DNA of 64,000 nucleotides from Mesorhizobium sp. 131-2-1 (GCF_016756535.1 NZ_AP023247.1:3224501-3288500); one strand, 5' to 3'. Counted from the stretch's first letter, positions 53,522-63,226 are shown. Made by a program: numbers and translations. Notes: a model not told the origin generated them from the letters alone.

Positions 53522-55579
53522 TCAGATATCCAGCACGTCCGCCTCGGCGAATTCGGCGCGCTCCTGGATGAAGCGGAAGCGCGCTTCCGGCTTGGTGCCC
53601 ATCAGCTCATCGACCCTGTCCTTGGTGGCTGAATCGATTTCGTTCACATCGACCCTGAGCAGCGTGCGCTTCCTCGGGTCCATGGTGGTCTCCTTGAGCT
53701 GCGAGGCCATCATCTCGCCCAGGCCCTTGAAGCGGCCGATCTCTACCTTGGCGCGGCCGGTGAACTCGGTGCGCAGCAGCTCGTCCTTGTGCGCGTCGTC
53801 GCGGGCATAGGCGATCTTGCCGCCCTGCCGGATCGAATAGAGCGGCGGCACCGCCATGTAGAGATGGCCGCCACGCACCAGGTTCGGCATCTCCTGATAG
53901 AAGAAGGTGATCAAGAGCGAGGCGATGTGGGCGCCGTCGACGTCGGCGTCGGTCATGATGATGACCCGGTCGTAGCGCAGGTCCTCGTCGCGGTATTTCG
54001 AGCGCGTGCCGCAACCGAGCGCCTGGACAAGGTCGGAGATCTGCTGGTTGGCGGCGAGCTTGTCGTTGCCGGCGCTGGCGACGTTGAGGATCTTGCCGCG
54101 TAGCGGCAGCACCGCCTGGCTGGCGCGGTCGCGCGCCTGCTTGGCCGAGCCGCCGGCGGAATCGCCTTCGACAATGAACAGCTCGGCGCCGGCGGCGGCG
54201 TTCTGCGTGCAGTCGGCGAGTTTGCCCGGCAGGCGCAGCTTGCGCACCGCGCTCTTGCGCGACACTTCCTTTTCCTGACGCCGGCGCACGCGCTCGTCGG
54301 CGCGCGCGATCACCCAGTCGAGAAGCTTCGAGCCTTCCTGCGGATTGTCGGCCAGCCAGTGGTCGAACGGATCGCGGATGGCGTTTTCGACGATGCGTAT
54401 CGCCTCGATCGTCGCCAGCCTGTCCTTGGTCTGACCGACGAATTCCGGCTCGCGGATGAACACCGAGAGCATGCCGGCGGCCGAAATCATGACGTCTTCG
54501 GAGGTGATGACGGAGGCGCGCTTGTTGCCGATGAGGTCGGCATAGGCGCGCAGCCCGCGCGTCAGCACGTTGCGGAAGCCTGCCTCATGCGTGCCGCCTT
54601 CAGCGGTCGGAATGGTGTTGCAGTAGGAATTGAGGAAACCGTCGCCGCCGAACCAGGTCACCGCCCATTCCAGCGATCCATGGCCGCCCTGCTTGTCGCT
54701 TTTTCCGGCGAAGACCTCGCGCGTGACCTGGAATTCATCGCCGAGTGTGGCCTTGAGATAGTCTTTTAGGCCGCCCGGGAAATGGAACTCGGCCTTGGCC
54801 GGCGTCTGGTCCTTTTCCTTGATCAGCGACGGATCGCAGGTCCAGCGGATTTCGACGCCGCCGAACAGATAGGCTTTCGAGCGGGTCATGCGGTAGAGGC
54901 GCGCCGGTTCGAAGGCCGCGCCCTTGCCGAAGATCTGCTCGTCGGGGTGGAAACGGGTCCTGGTGCCGCGGCGGTTATGCACCTCGCCAAGATGCTCAAG
55001 CCCGCTCACCGGGACGCCGCGTGAGAAACGCTGGCGGTAGAGCTGACGACCCCGCGCGACTTCGACCTCGAGATGGTCGGACAGCGCGTTGACGACGGAA
55101 ACGCCGACGCCGTGCAGGCCGCCCGAGGTCTCGTAGACCTTGCTGTCGAACTTGCCGCCCGAATGCAGCGTCGTCATGATGACTTCGAGCGCCGGCTTCT
55201 TGAATTTCGGGTGCGGATCGACCGGGATGCCGCGGCCATTGTCGGTGACGGTCAGGAAGCCGTCGGCCGAAAGCTCGACATCGATGAAGGTGGCATGGCC
55301 GGCGACCGCCTCGTCCATCGAATTGTCGATGACCTCGGCGAAGAGATGGTGCATCGCCTTGTCGTCGGTGCCGCCGATATACATGCCGGGCCGGCGCCGC
55401 ACCGGCTCCAGCCCTTCCAGCACCTCGATGTCGGCGGCGCTGTAGCCCTCGCTGCCGTCGCGCGAGGCGGCCGGGCGCTTTGCCGCCGCCTGCACCAGCG
55501 GATCGGCCGGGCGCGCGGCGGCGCGAACCGGTTGCGGCTGCTTTTCCAGGTTGCCGAAGAGGTCGTTGCTGTCGTCCAT
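53522..55579 (-). CDS. parE: DNA topoisomerase IV subunit B
   Basis: ATPase subunit of topoisomerase IV, which unlinks replicated chromosomes. The 685-residue protein has the GHKL ATP site (FAEVIDNSMDEAVAGH, VTDNGRGIPV, GGLHGVGVSVVNAL), the transducer domain and the TOPRIM domain with EGDSAGGSAKQARDR and IIMTDADVDGAHI, ending in the QMTR-less C-terminus typical of ParE. The N-terminus has a ~40-residue extra stretch before SYAADIEVLEGLEPVR, common in Rhizobiales. The gene is divergent from the Tad locus, 232 bases away. Confidence 0.96.
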   Translation of the reverse strand: MDDSNDLFGNLEKQPQPVRAAARPADPLVQAAAKRPAASRDGSEGYSAADIEVLEGLEPVRRRPGMYIGGTDDKAMHHLFAEVIDNSMDEAVAGHATFIDVELSADGFLTVTDNGRGIPVDPHPKFKKPALEVIMTTLHSGGKFDSKVYETSGGLHGVGVSVVNALSDHLEVEVARGRQLYRQRFSRGVPVSGLEHLGEVHNRRGTRTRFHPDEQIFGKGAAFEPARLYRMTRSKAYLFGGVEIRWTCDPSLIKEKDQTPAKAEFHFPGGLKDYLKATLGDEFQVTREVFAGKSDKQGGHGSLEWAVTWFGGDGFLNSYCNTIPTAEGGTHEAGFRNVLTRGLRAYADLIGNKRASVITSEDVMISAAGMLSVFIREPEFVGQTKDRLATIEAIRIVENAIRDPFDHWLADNPQEGSKLLDWVIARADERVRRRQEKEVSRKSAVRKLRLPGKLADCTQNAAAGAELFIVEGDSAGGSAKQARDRASQAVLPLRGKILNVASAGNDKLAANQQISDLVQALGCGTRSKYRDEDLRYDRVIIMTDADVDGAHIASLLITFFYQEMPNLVRGGHLYMAVPPLYSIRQGGKIAYARDDAHKDELLRTEFTGRAKVEIGRFKGLGEMMASQLKETTMDPRKRTLLRVDVNEIDSATKDRVDELMGTKPEARFRFIQERAEFAEADVLDI

Positions 55580-55811
55580 GCTGGCCTAGAGTCCGGTATT
55601 GCGAATCACTCCTCGATACTGCCACGCTTTTGGCGGGCGAACGAGGTTCCTGTTCCGTTCAGGGAATTCGGCTCGTCTTACTCCAAAACCTTTCGATAAC
55701 CAAGCTGGCGGAAATAGGTCGAATCCAACGGGTTCGGATTCCTGATTCTTTAACAATAACTCCTAGCGTGAGCCCCAACGAACAAAAGACCACGGGCGTC
55801 AGGGGTTTCGC

Positions 55812-56741
55812 GTGAGGGGCAAGGCCATAACCATGATCGGCATCGCCGCCGTCTTCGGCGCGATCTCGATCTTTGCCGCCGATTTCTGGGTCAAGAGCCA
55901 GGCGAAAGCCGATTCCGAAGAGAAAACGGCTTCGATCGTGATGCCGCCGGCACCCAAGGTCGAGTTCAAGACCATCGTGGTGGCGAATGCGCCGCTGCGC
56001 TACGGCATGCAGCTCGACAAGGCGCAGCTCAACGAAATCCCGTGGCCGCAGGATTCCGTGCCGCAGGGCGCGTTCACGACCGTCGACGAGCTGCTCAAGG
56101 AAGGCAGCCGCGTGGTGCTGTCGCCGATCGAGATCAACGAACCGGTGCTGCTCACCAAGCTGTCGGGGCCGAACGGCCGCGCGACGCTTTCCAACATGCT
56201 GTCGCCCGGAATGCGGGCGGTGACCATCCGCACCGATGAGATCGCCGGCGTCGGCGGCTTCGTCACGCCGGGCGATCGCGTCGATGTCGTGCTGACGCGC
56301 GATGCCGGCGATATCCAGGAAGTGGCCAAGAACGCGCAGGGCGCGTCCGGCTCGACGATCACGTCCGAGATCGTGGTGGCCGATGCCAAGGTTCTGTCGG
56401 TCGGCCAGGGCGCGGACGAGCGCCAGACCGAGCCGCAGATCGCCAACTCGGTGACCCTCGAGGTGACGACCGAGGGCGCGAAGCAGGTGGCGCTGGCCCG
56501 CACCGTCGGCACGCTGTCGCTGTCGCTCCGCTCCGCCAGCGACAGCAGCGCCGGCAAGGACGGCCTGACCACGATCTCGTCCTTCGGCGGCTCGGTGGCG
56601 GCAAATGCGGGGGCGGCTGCCGGCGCGGTGTTCGAGGCGGTGGCGAAAGAGCCGGAGAAGCCGAAGTTCAAGACAGTCATCGTGACGCGCGGCACGCAGG
56701 GCGAAGAATACAAGGTGCCTTCGCCGGAACAGCAGCAATAG
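55812..56741 (+). CDS. cpaB: Flp pilus assembly protein CpaB (RcpC)
   Basis: A 309-residue protein of the Tad pilus secretin complex, periplasmic with an N-terminal anchor (ITMIGIAAVFGAISIFAADFW). A SAF domain follows (NAPLRYGMQLDKAQLNEIPW at about residues 60-80), and the main RcpC/CpaB domain is recognised by RAVTIRTDEIAGVGGFVTPGDRVDV. It is the first gene of the locus. The start is a GTG at 55812; an ATG seven codons later would remove the basic N-terminal residues and is less likely. The secretin gene follows by 27 bases. Confidence 0.95.
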   Translation: MRGKAITMIGIAAVFGAISIFAADFWVKSQAKADSEEKTASIVMPPAPKVEFKTIVVANAPLRYGMQLDKAQLNEIPWPQDSVPQGAFTTVDELLKEGSRVVLSPIEINEPVLLTKLSGPNGRATLSNMLSPGMRAVTIRTDEIAGVGGFVTPGDRVDVVLTRDAGDIQEVAKNAQGASGSTITSEIVVADAKVLSVGQGADERQTEPQIANSVTLEVTTEGAKQVALARTVGTLSLSLRSASDSSAGKDGLTTISSFGGSVAANAGAAAGAVFEAVAKEPEKPKFKTVIVTRGTQGEEYKVPSPEQQQ

Positions 56742-56768
56742 CCGGTGGGGACCGGCGGGGACAGGACA

Positions 56769-58211
56769 ATGCTTGGGCTGAATATACATCGCTTGACGCT
56801 GGGGCTGCGCCTCGCGGGTGCGCTCGCCGTGGCGGTTTCACTGGCCGGGGCCGGAGTGCTTGTCCTCGGCGGGCAGGCGCGGGCCGGCAATGACATCGTC
56901 TATGTCTCGGTGACCAAGAACGCCTCGATCAAGGTCGCCAAGGGCAAGCCGCGGACGATCATGACGAGCGCGGCCTTCTACCAGATCGTCATCGGCGACC
57001 CGGAGATCGCCAACGTCAATCCGCTGACCGACAAGTCCTTCTATGTGCTCGGCAACAATCTCGGCACCACCGGCATCGCGCTGTTCAACGAGAACAAGGA
57101 ACTGGTCGGTACCATCGACATCGAAGTGACGCTCGACACCGAGCAACTGGCGAACACCATTCGCGCCAGCGTGCCGGATGCCAAGATCAACGTCGGCTCG
57201 GCCAACGGCCGCGTGGTGCTGTCGGGCGAGGCGGACGACGCGGTCGCGGCCGAGAAGGCGAACAAGATCGCCAGCCGCTTTTCCGGCAATGAGGAAGTGA
57301 TCAACTCGGTCAACATCTCGTCCTCGCAGCAGGTCCAGCTCAACGTCCGCTTCGTCGAGATCAATCGCCAGGCGGGTATCGATCTGGGCGCCAAGTACAG
57401 CGCCAATTTCGCCTATGGCCTGGGCGGCCGCGACGTGACGATCGATCCGGGATCGATCCCGGCGGCCGGAACCGGCGAGATCATCGGCCGTCTCCTGTCG
57501 AACGGCGTCTCGATCGACATCGCCATCAAGGCGCTTGAGGAGCGCGGCCTCGCCCGGCGGCTGGCCGAGCCGAACCTGATCGCGCGTTCGGGCCAGACAG
57601 CGAGTTTCCTCGCCGGTGGCGAATTTCCAATCCCGGTCTCCGAGGACAACGGCAAGATCAGCGTCAGCTACAAGAAATACGGCGTCAGCCTGGATTTCAC
57701 CCCGACCGTGCTGAAGGACGGGCTGGTCAGCCTCGACATCGCGCCCGAGGTGTCGTCGATCGACGCGTCCGCCTCCTATAATATCGGCGAGATTTCGGTT
57801 CCGGGCTTCATCGTTCGCCGGGCGAAGACGTCAATCGACCTGAAGAACGGCCAGAGCTTCATGATCGCCGGCCTGCTGCAGTCGCAGAACGACATCACCA
57901 CCTCGCGCCTTCCGGGTCTCGGCAAACTGCCGGTGCTGGGGTCGCTGTTCTCGTCCAAGGCCTATCAGCGGCGCGAGACCGACCTGGTGATCATCGTCAC
58001 GCCCTATCTGGTCAAGCCGGTCGATCCGTCGAAGAAGATGGTCGAGCCGACCGACGGCACCCAGCCGGCCAGCAATTCGGACTATTTCCTCAACAACAGC
58101 GAGGAAGTGAAGACTTCCGACCCGAACCGCGCCCTGGCGATGGCCGACGGCCGCGTCACGCAGCCTGCCTCGCCGACGGCGGGGCATTTCCTCGACCTGC
58201 CGAAGGATTGA
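56769..58211 (+). CDS. cpaC: Tad pilus secretin CpaC (RcpA)
   Basis: The outer-membrane channel for the Flp pilus, 480 residues. A signal peptide (LAGALAVAVSLAGAGVLVL, cleavage near GQARA) precedes an N-terminal secretin domain, a BON-like domain (about residues 105-185, INVGSANGRVVLSGEADDAV), and the C-terminal secretin domain with GLARRLAEPNLIARSGQTA and FLAGGEFPIPV, ending in DLVIIVTPYLVKP. The ATG at 56769 is preferred to the GTG at 56745 as it starts the signal peptide. It is followed closely by a lipoprotein gene. Confidence 0.95.
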   Translation: MLGLNIHRLTLGLRLAGALAVAVSLAGAGVLVLGGQARAGNDIVYVSVTKNASIKVAKGKPRTIMTSAAFYQIVIGDPEIANVNPLTDKSFYVLGNNLGTTGIALFNENKELVGTIDIEVTLDTEQLANTIRASVPDAKINVGSANGRVVLSGEADDAVAAEKANKIASRFSGNEEVINSVNISSSQQVQLNVRFVEINRQAGIDLGAKYSANFAYGLGGRDVTIDPGSIPAAGTGEIIGRLLSNGVSIDIAIKALEERGLARRLAEPNLIARSGQTASFLAGGEFPIPVSEDNGKISVSYKKYGVSLDFTPTVLKDGLVSLDIAPEVSSIDASASYNIGEISVPGFIVRRAKTSIDLKNGQSFMIAGLLQSQNDITTSRLPGLGKLPVLGSLFSSKAYQRRETDLVIIVTPYLVKPVDPSKKMVEPTDGTQPASNSDYFLNNSEEVKTSDPNRALAMADGRVTQPASPTAGHFLDLPKD

Positions 58212-58215
58212 AGCC

Positions 58216-58491
58216 ATGCGTCCGGTTCCAGGACTGATGCTTGCCCTGCTGCTCGCCGGCCTCCTCGGCTGCACCAGCGACGACTATGTGCGCACCGAAG
58301 GCGTGACGCCAGCCGCGGGCAACGCGCAGGCGGCCAATACGGTCATGCAGATGGTCGATCCGTGGAAATACGGCGTCCAGAACACCAGGCTGCTGGTGCC
58401 GGCGCAGCGCGGCAGCACCTCGACGGCCGGCGCCGCCGGCGAGGCCGCGGGTGGCAAGACAGGCGAGACGACGAGCACGACAACCAACTGA
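58216..58491 (+). CDS. Small lipoprotein in the CpaD position of the Tad locus
   Basis: A 91-residue protein with a signal peptide and lipobox LLGCTS (Cys19), then a polar part (YVRTEGVTPAAGNAQAANT and MVDPWKYGVQNTRLLVPAQ) and a Ser/Thr/Gly tail. CpaD of other Tad loci is a lipoprotein of about 200 residues or more, so this is either a shortened CpaD or an unrelated small lipoprotein filling its place. It lies five bases after cpaC and 26 bases before cpaE, so it is in the operon. A role with the secretin is likely by position. Confidence 0.75.
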   Translation: MRPVPGLMLALLLAGLLGCTSDDYVRTEGVTPAAGNAQAANTVMQMVDPWKYGVQNTRLLVPAQRGSTSTAGAAGEAAGGKTGETTSTTTN

Positions 58492-58517
58492 TCTCATTGA
58501 CCTGACGGGTTGACGAC

Positions 58518-59732
58518 ATGGCAAGCGGCATCAAGAGCAAGAAGATCCTGCTCGTATCCACCGACAGGACGTTCCTGCAGGACACCCGCACGGCGTTCGC
58601 CGCTTCGGACGTGATCGAGCTGCTGACGGTCGACAAGAGCATCACCGAGCTGCGCGGCGAAGTCCAGGAGGCGGATTTCGGCGCGCTCATCGTCGACATG
58701 GACGCGGCGAAGCTGGAGGAGATCGAATCGCTGCAGCGCGTCATGCGCCGGCTGGAAGGCCGGGTCCCGGTGGTCGTGGTCACACAGGAATTCAACGCAG
58801 CGGCCGTGCGCATCCTGGTCCAGCTCCAGGTCGCCGATTTCCTGGTCAAGCCGATCACCACCGCCGACCTGGTGCGCTCAGTCGTGCGGGCGCTGCAGGG
58901 GCCGGGGCGGGAGGAAAACACCGAGTCGCAGATCTATACCTTCATGCCCGCCGCCGGCGGCGTCGGCACCACGACGCTGGCGCTGCAGACCGCCTTCCAG
59001 CTGCATCATTCGGTGACGCGCGGCGCCTCGACCTGTGTCGTCGACCTGAATTTCCAGCAAGGCGCCTGCGCCGAATATCTCGACCTCGAGCCGCGCTTCG
59101 ACATTACCGAAATCGAGAACCAGCCGGAGCGCCTCGACCGGCAGCTCTTGGACGTGATGCTGTCCAAGCATGCGAGCGGGCTCTGCGTGCTGGCCGCGCC
59201 GACGCGCCCGTCGGAAATGCGCTCCTTCAAGACCGACGTCGTTGTGCGCATGCTCGACCTTGTCTCGGCCTATTTCGACAATGTCGTCATCGACATGCCT
59301 CGCACCTGGTTCCCATGGACCGAAACGGTGCTGCTCGGCTCCAACAAGCTCTACATCGTGGCCGAGATGACGGTGCCGTGCCTGCGCCACACGCAACGGC
59401 TGATCCAGGCGATCTACGAGACCGCCGGCAAGGAAGTGAAGCCGAACGTCATCGTCAACCGCTTCGAACAGAAGATGTTCGACAACGGCATCAAGCAGGC
59501 CGATGTTCAGGACATACTCGGCGAGCATTTCGTCGGCGGCATCTCGAACAACTACCGGCTGGTGCGCGAGGCCGTGGACCGTGGCGTGCCGCTGCACGAC
59601 GTCGATCCGAACGCCAATGTCGTCAACGACCTGAAGAAGATCATCCTGCCTGAGGAAGCGGTGACGACGACGACCAAGTCGAAGTCGCTGTTCGGCCTCG
59701 GCAAGGGCCTGCTGAAGAGGAAGGCCGGATGA
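58518..59732 (+). CDS. cpaE: Tad pilus ATPase-like protein CpaE (TadZ)
   Basis: A 404-residue protein for polar localisation of the Tad machine. The N-terminal 130 residues form a receiver-like domain (ILLVSTDRTFLQDT, LIVDMDAAK, LVKPITTADLV). The C-terminal 260 residues are a MinD/ParA-like fold, but the P-loop reads AAGGVGTTTLALQ: both usual lysines of KGGxGKT are absent. DLNFQQGACAEYLDL, NVVIDMPRTW and PNVIVNRFEQK mark the rest of the ParA-type fold. TadZ proteins with altered P-loops can still bind nucleotide. The stop overlaps the cpaF start (ATGA). Confidence 0.95.
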   Translation: MASGIKSKKILLVSTDRTFLQDTRTAFAASDVIELLTVDKSITELRGEVQEADFGALIVDMDAAKLEEIESLQRVMRRLEGRVPVVVVTQEFNAAAVRILVQLQVADFLVKPITTADLVRSVVRALQGPGREENTESQIYTFMPAAGGVGTTTLALQTAFQLHHSVTRGASTCVVDLNFQQGACAEYLDLEPRFDITEIENQPERLDRQLLDVMLSKHASGLCVLAAPTRPSEMRSFKTDVVVRMLDLVSAYFDNVVIDMPRTWFPWTETVLLGSNKLYIVAEMTVPCLRHTQRLIQAIYETAGKEVKPNVIVNRFEQKMFDNGIKQADVQDILGEHFVGGISNNYRLVREAVDRGVPLHDVDPNANVVNDLKKIILPEEAVTTTTKSKSLFGLGKGLLKRKAG

Positions 59733-61150
59733 CAAGCCGCTTCTCAACGCTTCAGAACCGCGACCTGCGTCCGCAACGCCCGGCCGAGGCGGCACCGGTC
59801 GCGCATCATGCCGTTGTCATTCCGACGACGCGCAAGCCCGTAGCGCCAAAGGTCGAGGCAGCGCCGGCCAAGAGCGCCAACAAGGTGCTCGACGCGCGTG
59901 TGCGCATCCACCGCATGCTGCTCGAGGAAATCAACCTCGTGGCGTTGGAGCGGCTGCCGAAGGACGAGATGCGCCGGCAGGTGCATGAATTCGTCTCGGA
60001 AAAGACCCGCCAGGAGAGGATGGCGATCAACACCGCCGAGCTCGACGCGCTGGTCGACGACATCGTCGACGAGATGGTCGGCCTCGGCCCGCTGGAGCCG
60101 CTACTCAAGGATCCCGAGATCAACGACATCCTGATCAATGGCCACCAGAACTGCTTCGTCGAAAGGCGCGGCAAGCTGCAGCAGGTGAATATCCCGTTCA
60201 AGGACGAGGCGCATCTGCTTCGAATCATAAACAAAATCGTCGCGGCGGTCGGCCGGCGCGTCGATGAATCGGCGCCGATGGTCGACGCGCGCATGCTCGA
60301 CGGCTCGCGCTTCAACGCTGCCATCCGGCCGGTCGGCGTCGACGGGCCGCTGGTGTCGATCCGCAAATTCTCCAAGAACAAGCTCGGCCTGCACAAGCTG
60401 GTCGAGTTCGGCGCCATCACCCAGAACATGGCCGAGGTGCTGGCGGCGGCCGTGCATGCCCGCAAGACCACCATCATCTCGGGCGGCACCGGCACCGGCA
60501 AGACGACGATGCTCAACGCGCTGTCGGCCTTCATCCCCGAGGACGAGCGCCTGATCACCATCGAGGACGCCGCCGAGCTGCAGTTGCAGCAGCCGCATGT
60601 CGCGCGCATGGAGACGCGGCCGGCCAACATCGAAGGCCACGGCGAATTGAAGCAGCGCGACCTGGTCAAGAACGCGCTGCGCATGCGCCCCGACCGCGTC
60701 ATCCTCGGCGAATGCCGCGGCGAGGAAGCCTTCGACATGCTGCAGGCGATGAACACCGGCCATGAAGGCTCGATGGCGACCATCCACGCCAACACGCCGC
60801 GCGACGCGATCTCGCGCCTGGAGCAGATGCTCGGCATGACCGGCATGCCGATGACGGTGCAGTCGATCCGCAGCCAGATCGCCAGTGCCATCGACATCAT
60901 CGTGCAGCTGACCCGCCTGTCCGACGGCAAGCGCAAGGTGACCAGCGTCGCCGAGGTGACCGGCATGGAAGGCGACGTCATCCAGATGCAAGAGATTTTC
61001 CGCTTCGTGCGCACCGGCATGGAGGCGGACGGCAAGATCCTCGGCCACTACGAGGCGACCGGAATCCGCCCGCGTTTCCTCGAAGACCTGCGCAACATGG
61101 GCATCGAATTCCCGGGAAGATATTTCGAACCCGGCCGTCCGCAGGAGTGA
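59729..61150 (+). CDS. cpaF: Tad pilus assembly ATPase CpaF (TadA)
   Basis: The motor ATPase that drives Flp pilin export, 473 residues, GspE/VirB11 family. Motifs: N-terminal domain with LLEEINLVALERLPKDE, Walker A SGGTGTGKTTMLNAL (near residue 250), the Asp box ITIEDAAELQLQQPH, Walker B VILGECRGEEAFDMLQAMN and the His box GSMATIHANTPRDA. It is a complete enzyme. It is coupled to cpaE by a four-base overlap and to tadB by a short gap. Confidence 0.97.
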   Translation: MTSRFSTLQNRDLRPQRPAEAAPVAHHAVVIPTTRKPVAPKVEAAPAKSANKVLDARVRIHRMLLEEINLVALERLPKDEMRRQVHEFVSEKTRQERMAINTAELDALVDDIVDEMVGLGPLEPLLKDPEINDILINGHQNCFVERRGKLQQVNIPFKDEAHLLRIINKIVAAVGRRVDESAPMVDARMLDGSRFNAAIRPVGVDGPLVSIRKFSKNKLGLHKLVEFGAITQNMAEVLAAAVHARKTTIISGGTGTGKTTMLNALSAFIPEDERLITIEDAAELQLQQPHVARMETRPANIEGHGELKQRDLVKNALRMRPDRVILGECRGEEAFDMLQAMNTGHEGSMATIHANTPRDAISRLEQMLGMTGMPMTVQSIRSQIASAIDIIVQLTRLSDGKRKVTSVAEVTGMEGDVIQMQEIFRFVRTGMEADGKILGHYEATGIRPRFLEDLRNMGIEFPGRYFEPGRPQE

Positions 61151-61153
61151 ACG

Positions 61154-62119
61154 GTGTTCGAGGGTTTTAGCGCGATCTACGTCGTCTATGCCGCGGCTGC
61201 GCTCACCGGCATCATGATCGCCGAGGCGTGCTACCTGCTTTATGCCGGCCGCAGTGACAAGCGCACGGCCATCAACCGGCGCATGAAGCTGCAGGAGAAC
61301 AAGATCAGCCAGGAGCAGGTGCTGATCCAGCTGCGCAAGGAGCGCGGGCTGGAGGCAGGTACCTCGGTGTTCTCGCTCGACCGGTTCCGCGCCTTGCGCA
61401 CTCAGTCCGGCATGACGATGCCCTTGTCCAAGTTTCTGACGATCACTTCGGGCGTGGCATTGGTGGCGGCGCTGGTCGCCATCTGGTACGGCCTGCCGTT
61501 GCTGCTCGGCCTTCTGTTGTTTGTCGTCCTCCTGCCGATACTGCCGGTGATGGCATTGCGCTTTCAGCGCGGCCGCCGGCTGAAGCGGTTCGGCATGCAG
61601 TTGCCGGAGGCGCTGGAACTGATCACGCGCGGCCTGAAGGCCGGCCATCCGGTGCCGGTGGCCATCTCCATGGTGGCGCGCGAGATGCCGGACCCGATCG
61701 GCACCGAGTTCGGCGTCATCGCCGATGAGGTGACCTATGGCTCGGACCTGGTTTCGGCGCTGAATTCGCTGTTCGATCGCGTCGGCCACGAAGACCTGCC
61801 GTTGTTCGTCACCGCCGTGTCGATCCAGAACAGTTCGGGCGGCAATCTGCGCGAGATCCTCGACGGGCTGTCGGCGACGATCCGCGAGCGCGGCAAGCTG
61901 CGCCGCAAGGTGCGCGCGATTTCGACCGAGGGCCGCATGTCGGCCTACATCCTGACGGCGGTGCCGGCGCTGCTGTTCGCGGCCATCATGGTGATGATGC
62001 CGCAGTTCTACAAAAGCGTCTGGGGCGTGCCGAAGACCTGGTACCTGCTTGGCGGCTCGGTGACCTGGCTAATGCTGGGCAACGCCATTATGTTCAAGAT
62101 GTCGAACTTCAGGTTCTGA
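61154..62119 (+). CDS. tadB: Tad pilus inner-membrane platform protein TadB
   Basis: A 321-residue polytopic protein of the type II secretion F (T2SSF) family, the inner-membrane platform of the Tad machine. An N-terminal span (IYVVYAAAALTGIMIAEACYLL), a central pair of spans (about 95-135) and a C-terminal pair bracket the T2SSF domain, seen in FGMQLPEALELITRGLKAGHPVPVAI (given in parts) and VTAVSIQNSSGGNLREIL. It partners with TadC, the next gene one base away. Confidence 0.95.
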   Translation: MFEGFSAIYVVYAAAALTGIMIAEACYLLYAGRSDKRTAINRRMKLQENKISQEQVLIQLRKERGLEAGTSVFSLDRFRALRTQSGMTMPLSKFLTITSGVALVAALVAIWYGLPLLLGLLLFVVLLPILPVMALRFQRGRRLKRFGMQLPEALELITRGLKAGHPVPVAISMVAREMPDPIGTEFGVIADEVTYGSDLVSALNSLFDRVGHEDLPLFVTAVSIQNSSGGNLREILDGLSATIRERGKLRRKVRAISTEGRMSAYILTAVPALLFAAIMVMMPQFYKSVWGVPKTWYLLGGSVTWLMLGNAIMFKMSNFRF

Positions 62120-62120
62120 C

Positions 62121-63089
62121 ATGCAGGCCGTGATCGAATTCCTCGCCTCGCTCGCGCCGACTTCGCTGATGCCGGTGGCGGTGCTGCTGCTGATGCTGGG
62201 CGGCGGCGCCGTGGCCTGGCCGCTGGTCGTGGCCAAGGGCGACCGCAACGAGGTCAAGCGCCGGCTGAAGGTTGAGGAGAGCAGCCAGGCTGTCGAGCAG
62301 ACCGAGCCTGCGCCGCGCAAGAATTCCAACGCGGTGCGCGAGAAGGCGGTGAAGCGGGCGCAGGAATTCTACGCCAAGAGTGACCCCGAGAATGTCGCGC
62401 GGCTGCGCATGAAGCTCATCCAGGCCGGCTACATGGAGCCGCGTGCGGTCGGCACCTTCTTCCTGATCCGCTTTGCCGCCTTCGTCGGCCTGGCCCTCGG
62501 CGCCCTGCTGCTCAACCACTGGATGGCGAGCGCGGATTCGACCATGACCAGCCGCTGGACCTTCGTCATCCTGTCGGGTGCCGCCGGCTATTTCCTGCCC
62601 GGCCTGGTGCTGACCCAGAAGGTGCGGGAGAAGATGCGCGAATACCGCAACGGCTTTCCCGACTTCATGGACCTGATGATCGTCTGCTGCGACGCCGGCA
62701 TGAGCATGGAGGCCGGCATCGAGCGCGTCTCCAAGGAACTCGCCAAGACCTATCCTTCGCTCAGCCAGAACCTGCAGCTGGTGTCGCTGGAGCTGAGGGC
62801 CGGCCGTAGCCTCGACGATGCGCTGAAGGCGCTCGCCGACCGCCTCAGCCTCGACGAGGTGCGCTCCTTCGCGACGCTGCTGCAGCAGTCCAAGGAACTG
62901 GGCACCAGCCTGTCGGGAGCGCTACGCGTCTTCTCCGACGAGATGCGGCACAAGCGTATGTCGCTGGCCGAGGAGAAGGCGCATGCCCTGCCGGCCAAGA
63001 TGTCTGTGCCGGTGACGGTATGCATCCTGCCGGTGGTGCTGATGATCGCCATCATACCGATCATCGTGAAGATGACGACGGCGCACTGA
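62121..63089 (+). CDS. tadC: Tad pilus inner-membrane platform protein TadC
   Basis: Second T2SSF platform subunit, 322 residues. Spans lie near residues 15-35, 115-160 and 295-315; the T2SSF domain has FPDFMDLMIVCCDAGMSMEAGIERV (in two overlapping parts) and FATLLQQSKELGTSLSGALR. The ending IPIIVKMTTAH is typical. It probably pairs with TadB. It starts one base after tadB stops, so the two are in one operon; a gap of 137 bases then precedes the tadD-like gene. Confidence 0.95.
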   Translation: MQAVIEFLASLAPTSLMPVAVLLLMLGGGAVAWPLVVAKGDRNEVKRRLKVEESSQAVEQTEPAPRKNSNAVREKAVKRAQEFYAKSDPENVARLRMKLIQAGYMEPRAVGTFFLIRFAAFVGLALGALLLNHWMASADSTMTSRWTFVILSGAAGYFLPGLVLTQKVREKMREYRNGFPDFMDLMIVCCDAGMSMEAGIERVSKELAKTYPSLSQNLQLVSLELRAGRSLDDALKALADRLSLDEVRSFATLLQQSKELGTSLSGALRVFSDEMRHKRMSLAEEKAHALPAKMSVPVTVCILPVVLMIAIIPIIVKMTTAH

Positions 63090-63226
63090 ACTCCACGGAA
63101 ACGCTGGTTAACGCATCCTTGGCGCGTAACCGGATTTTAGCTGCATTTCGGCACCGAAGCTTAATCGCTCCTATGTACAGTGCTCCCTGAAGAACGACCC
63201 GGCAAATCGGGCGATGGGGCAGGGGC

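Noticed and set aside
60101..61789. A 562-codon minus-strand frame opposite cpaF and tadB
   Set aside because: It spans two well-supported genes on the other strand, is His/Arg/Asp-rich and has no motif.
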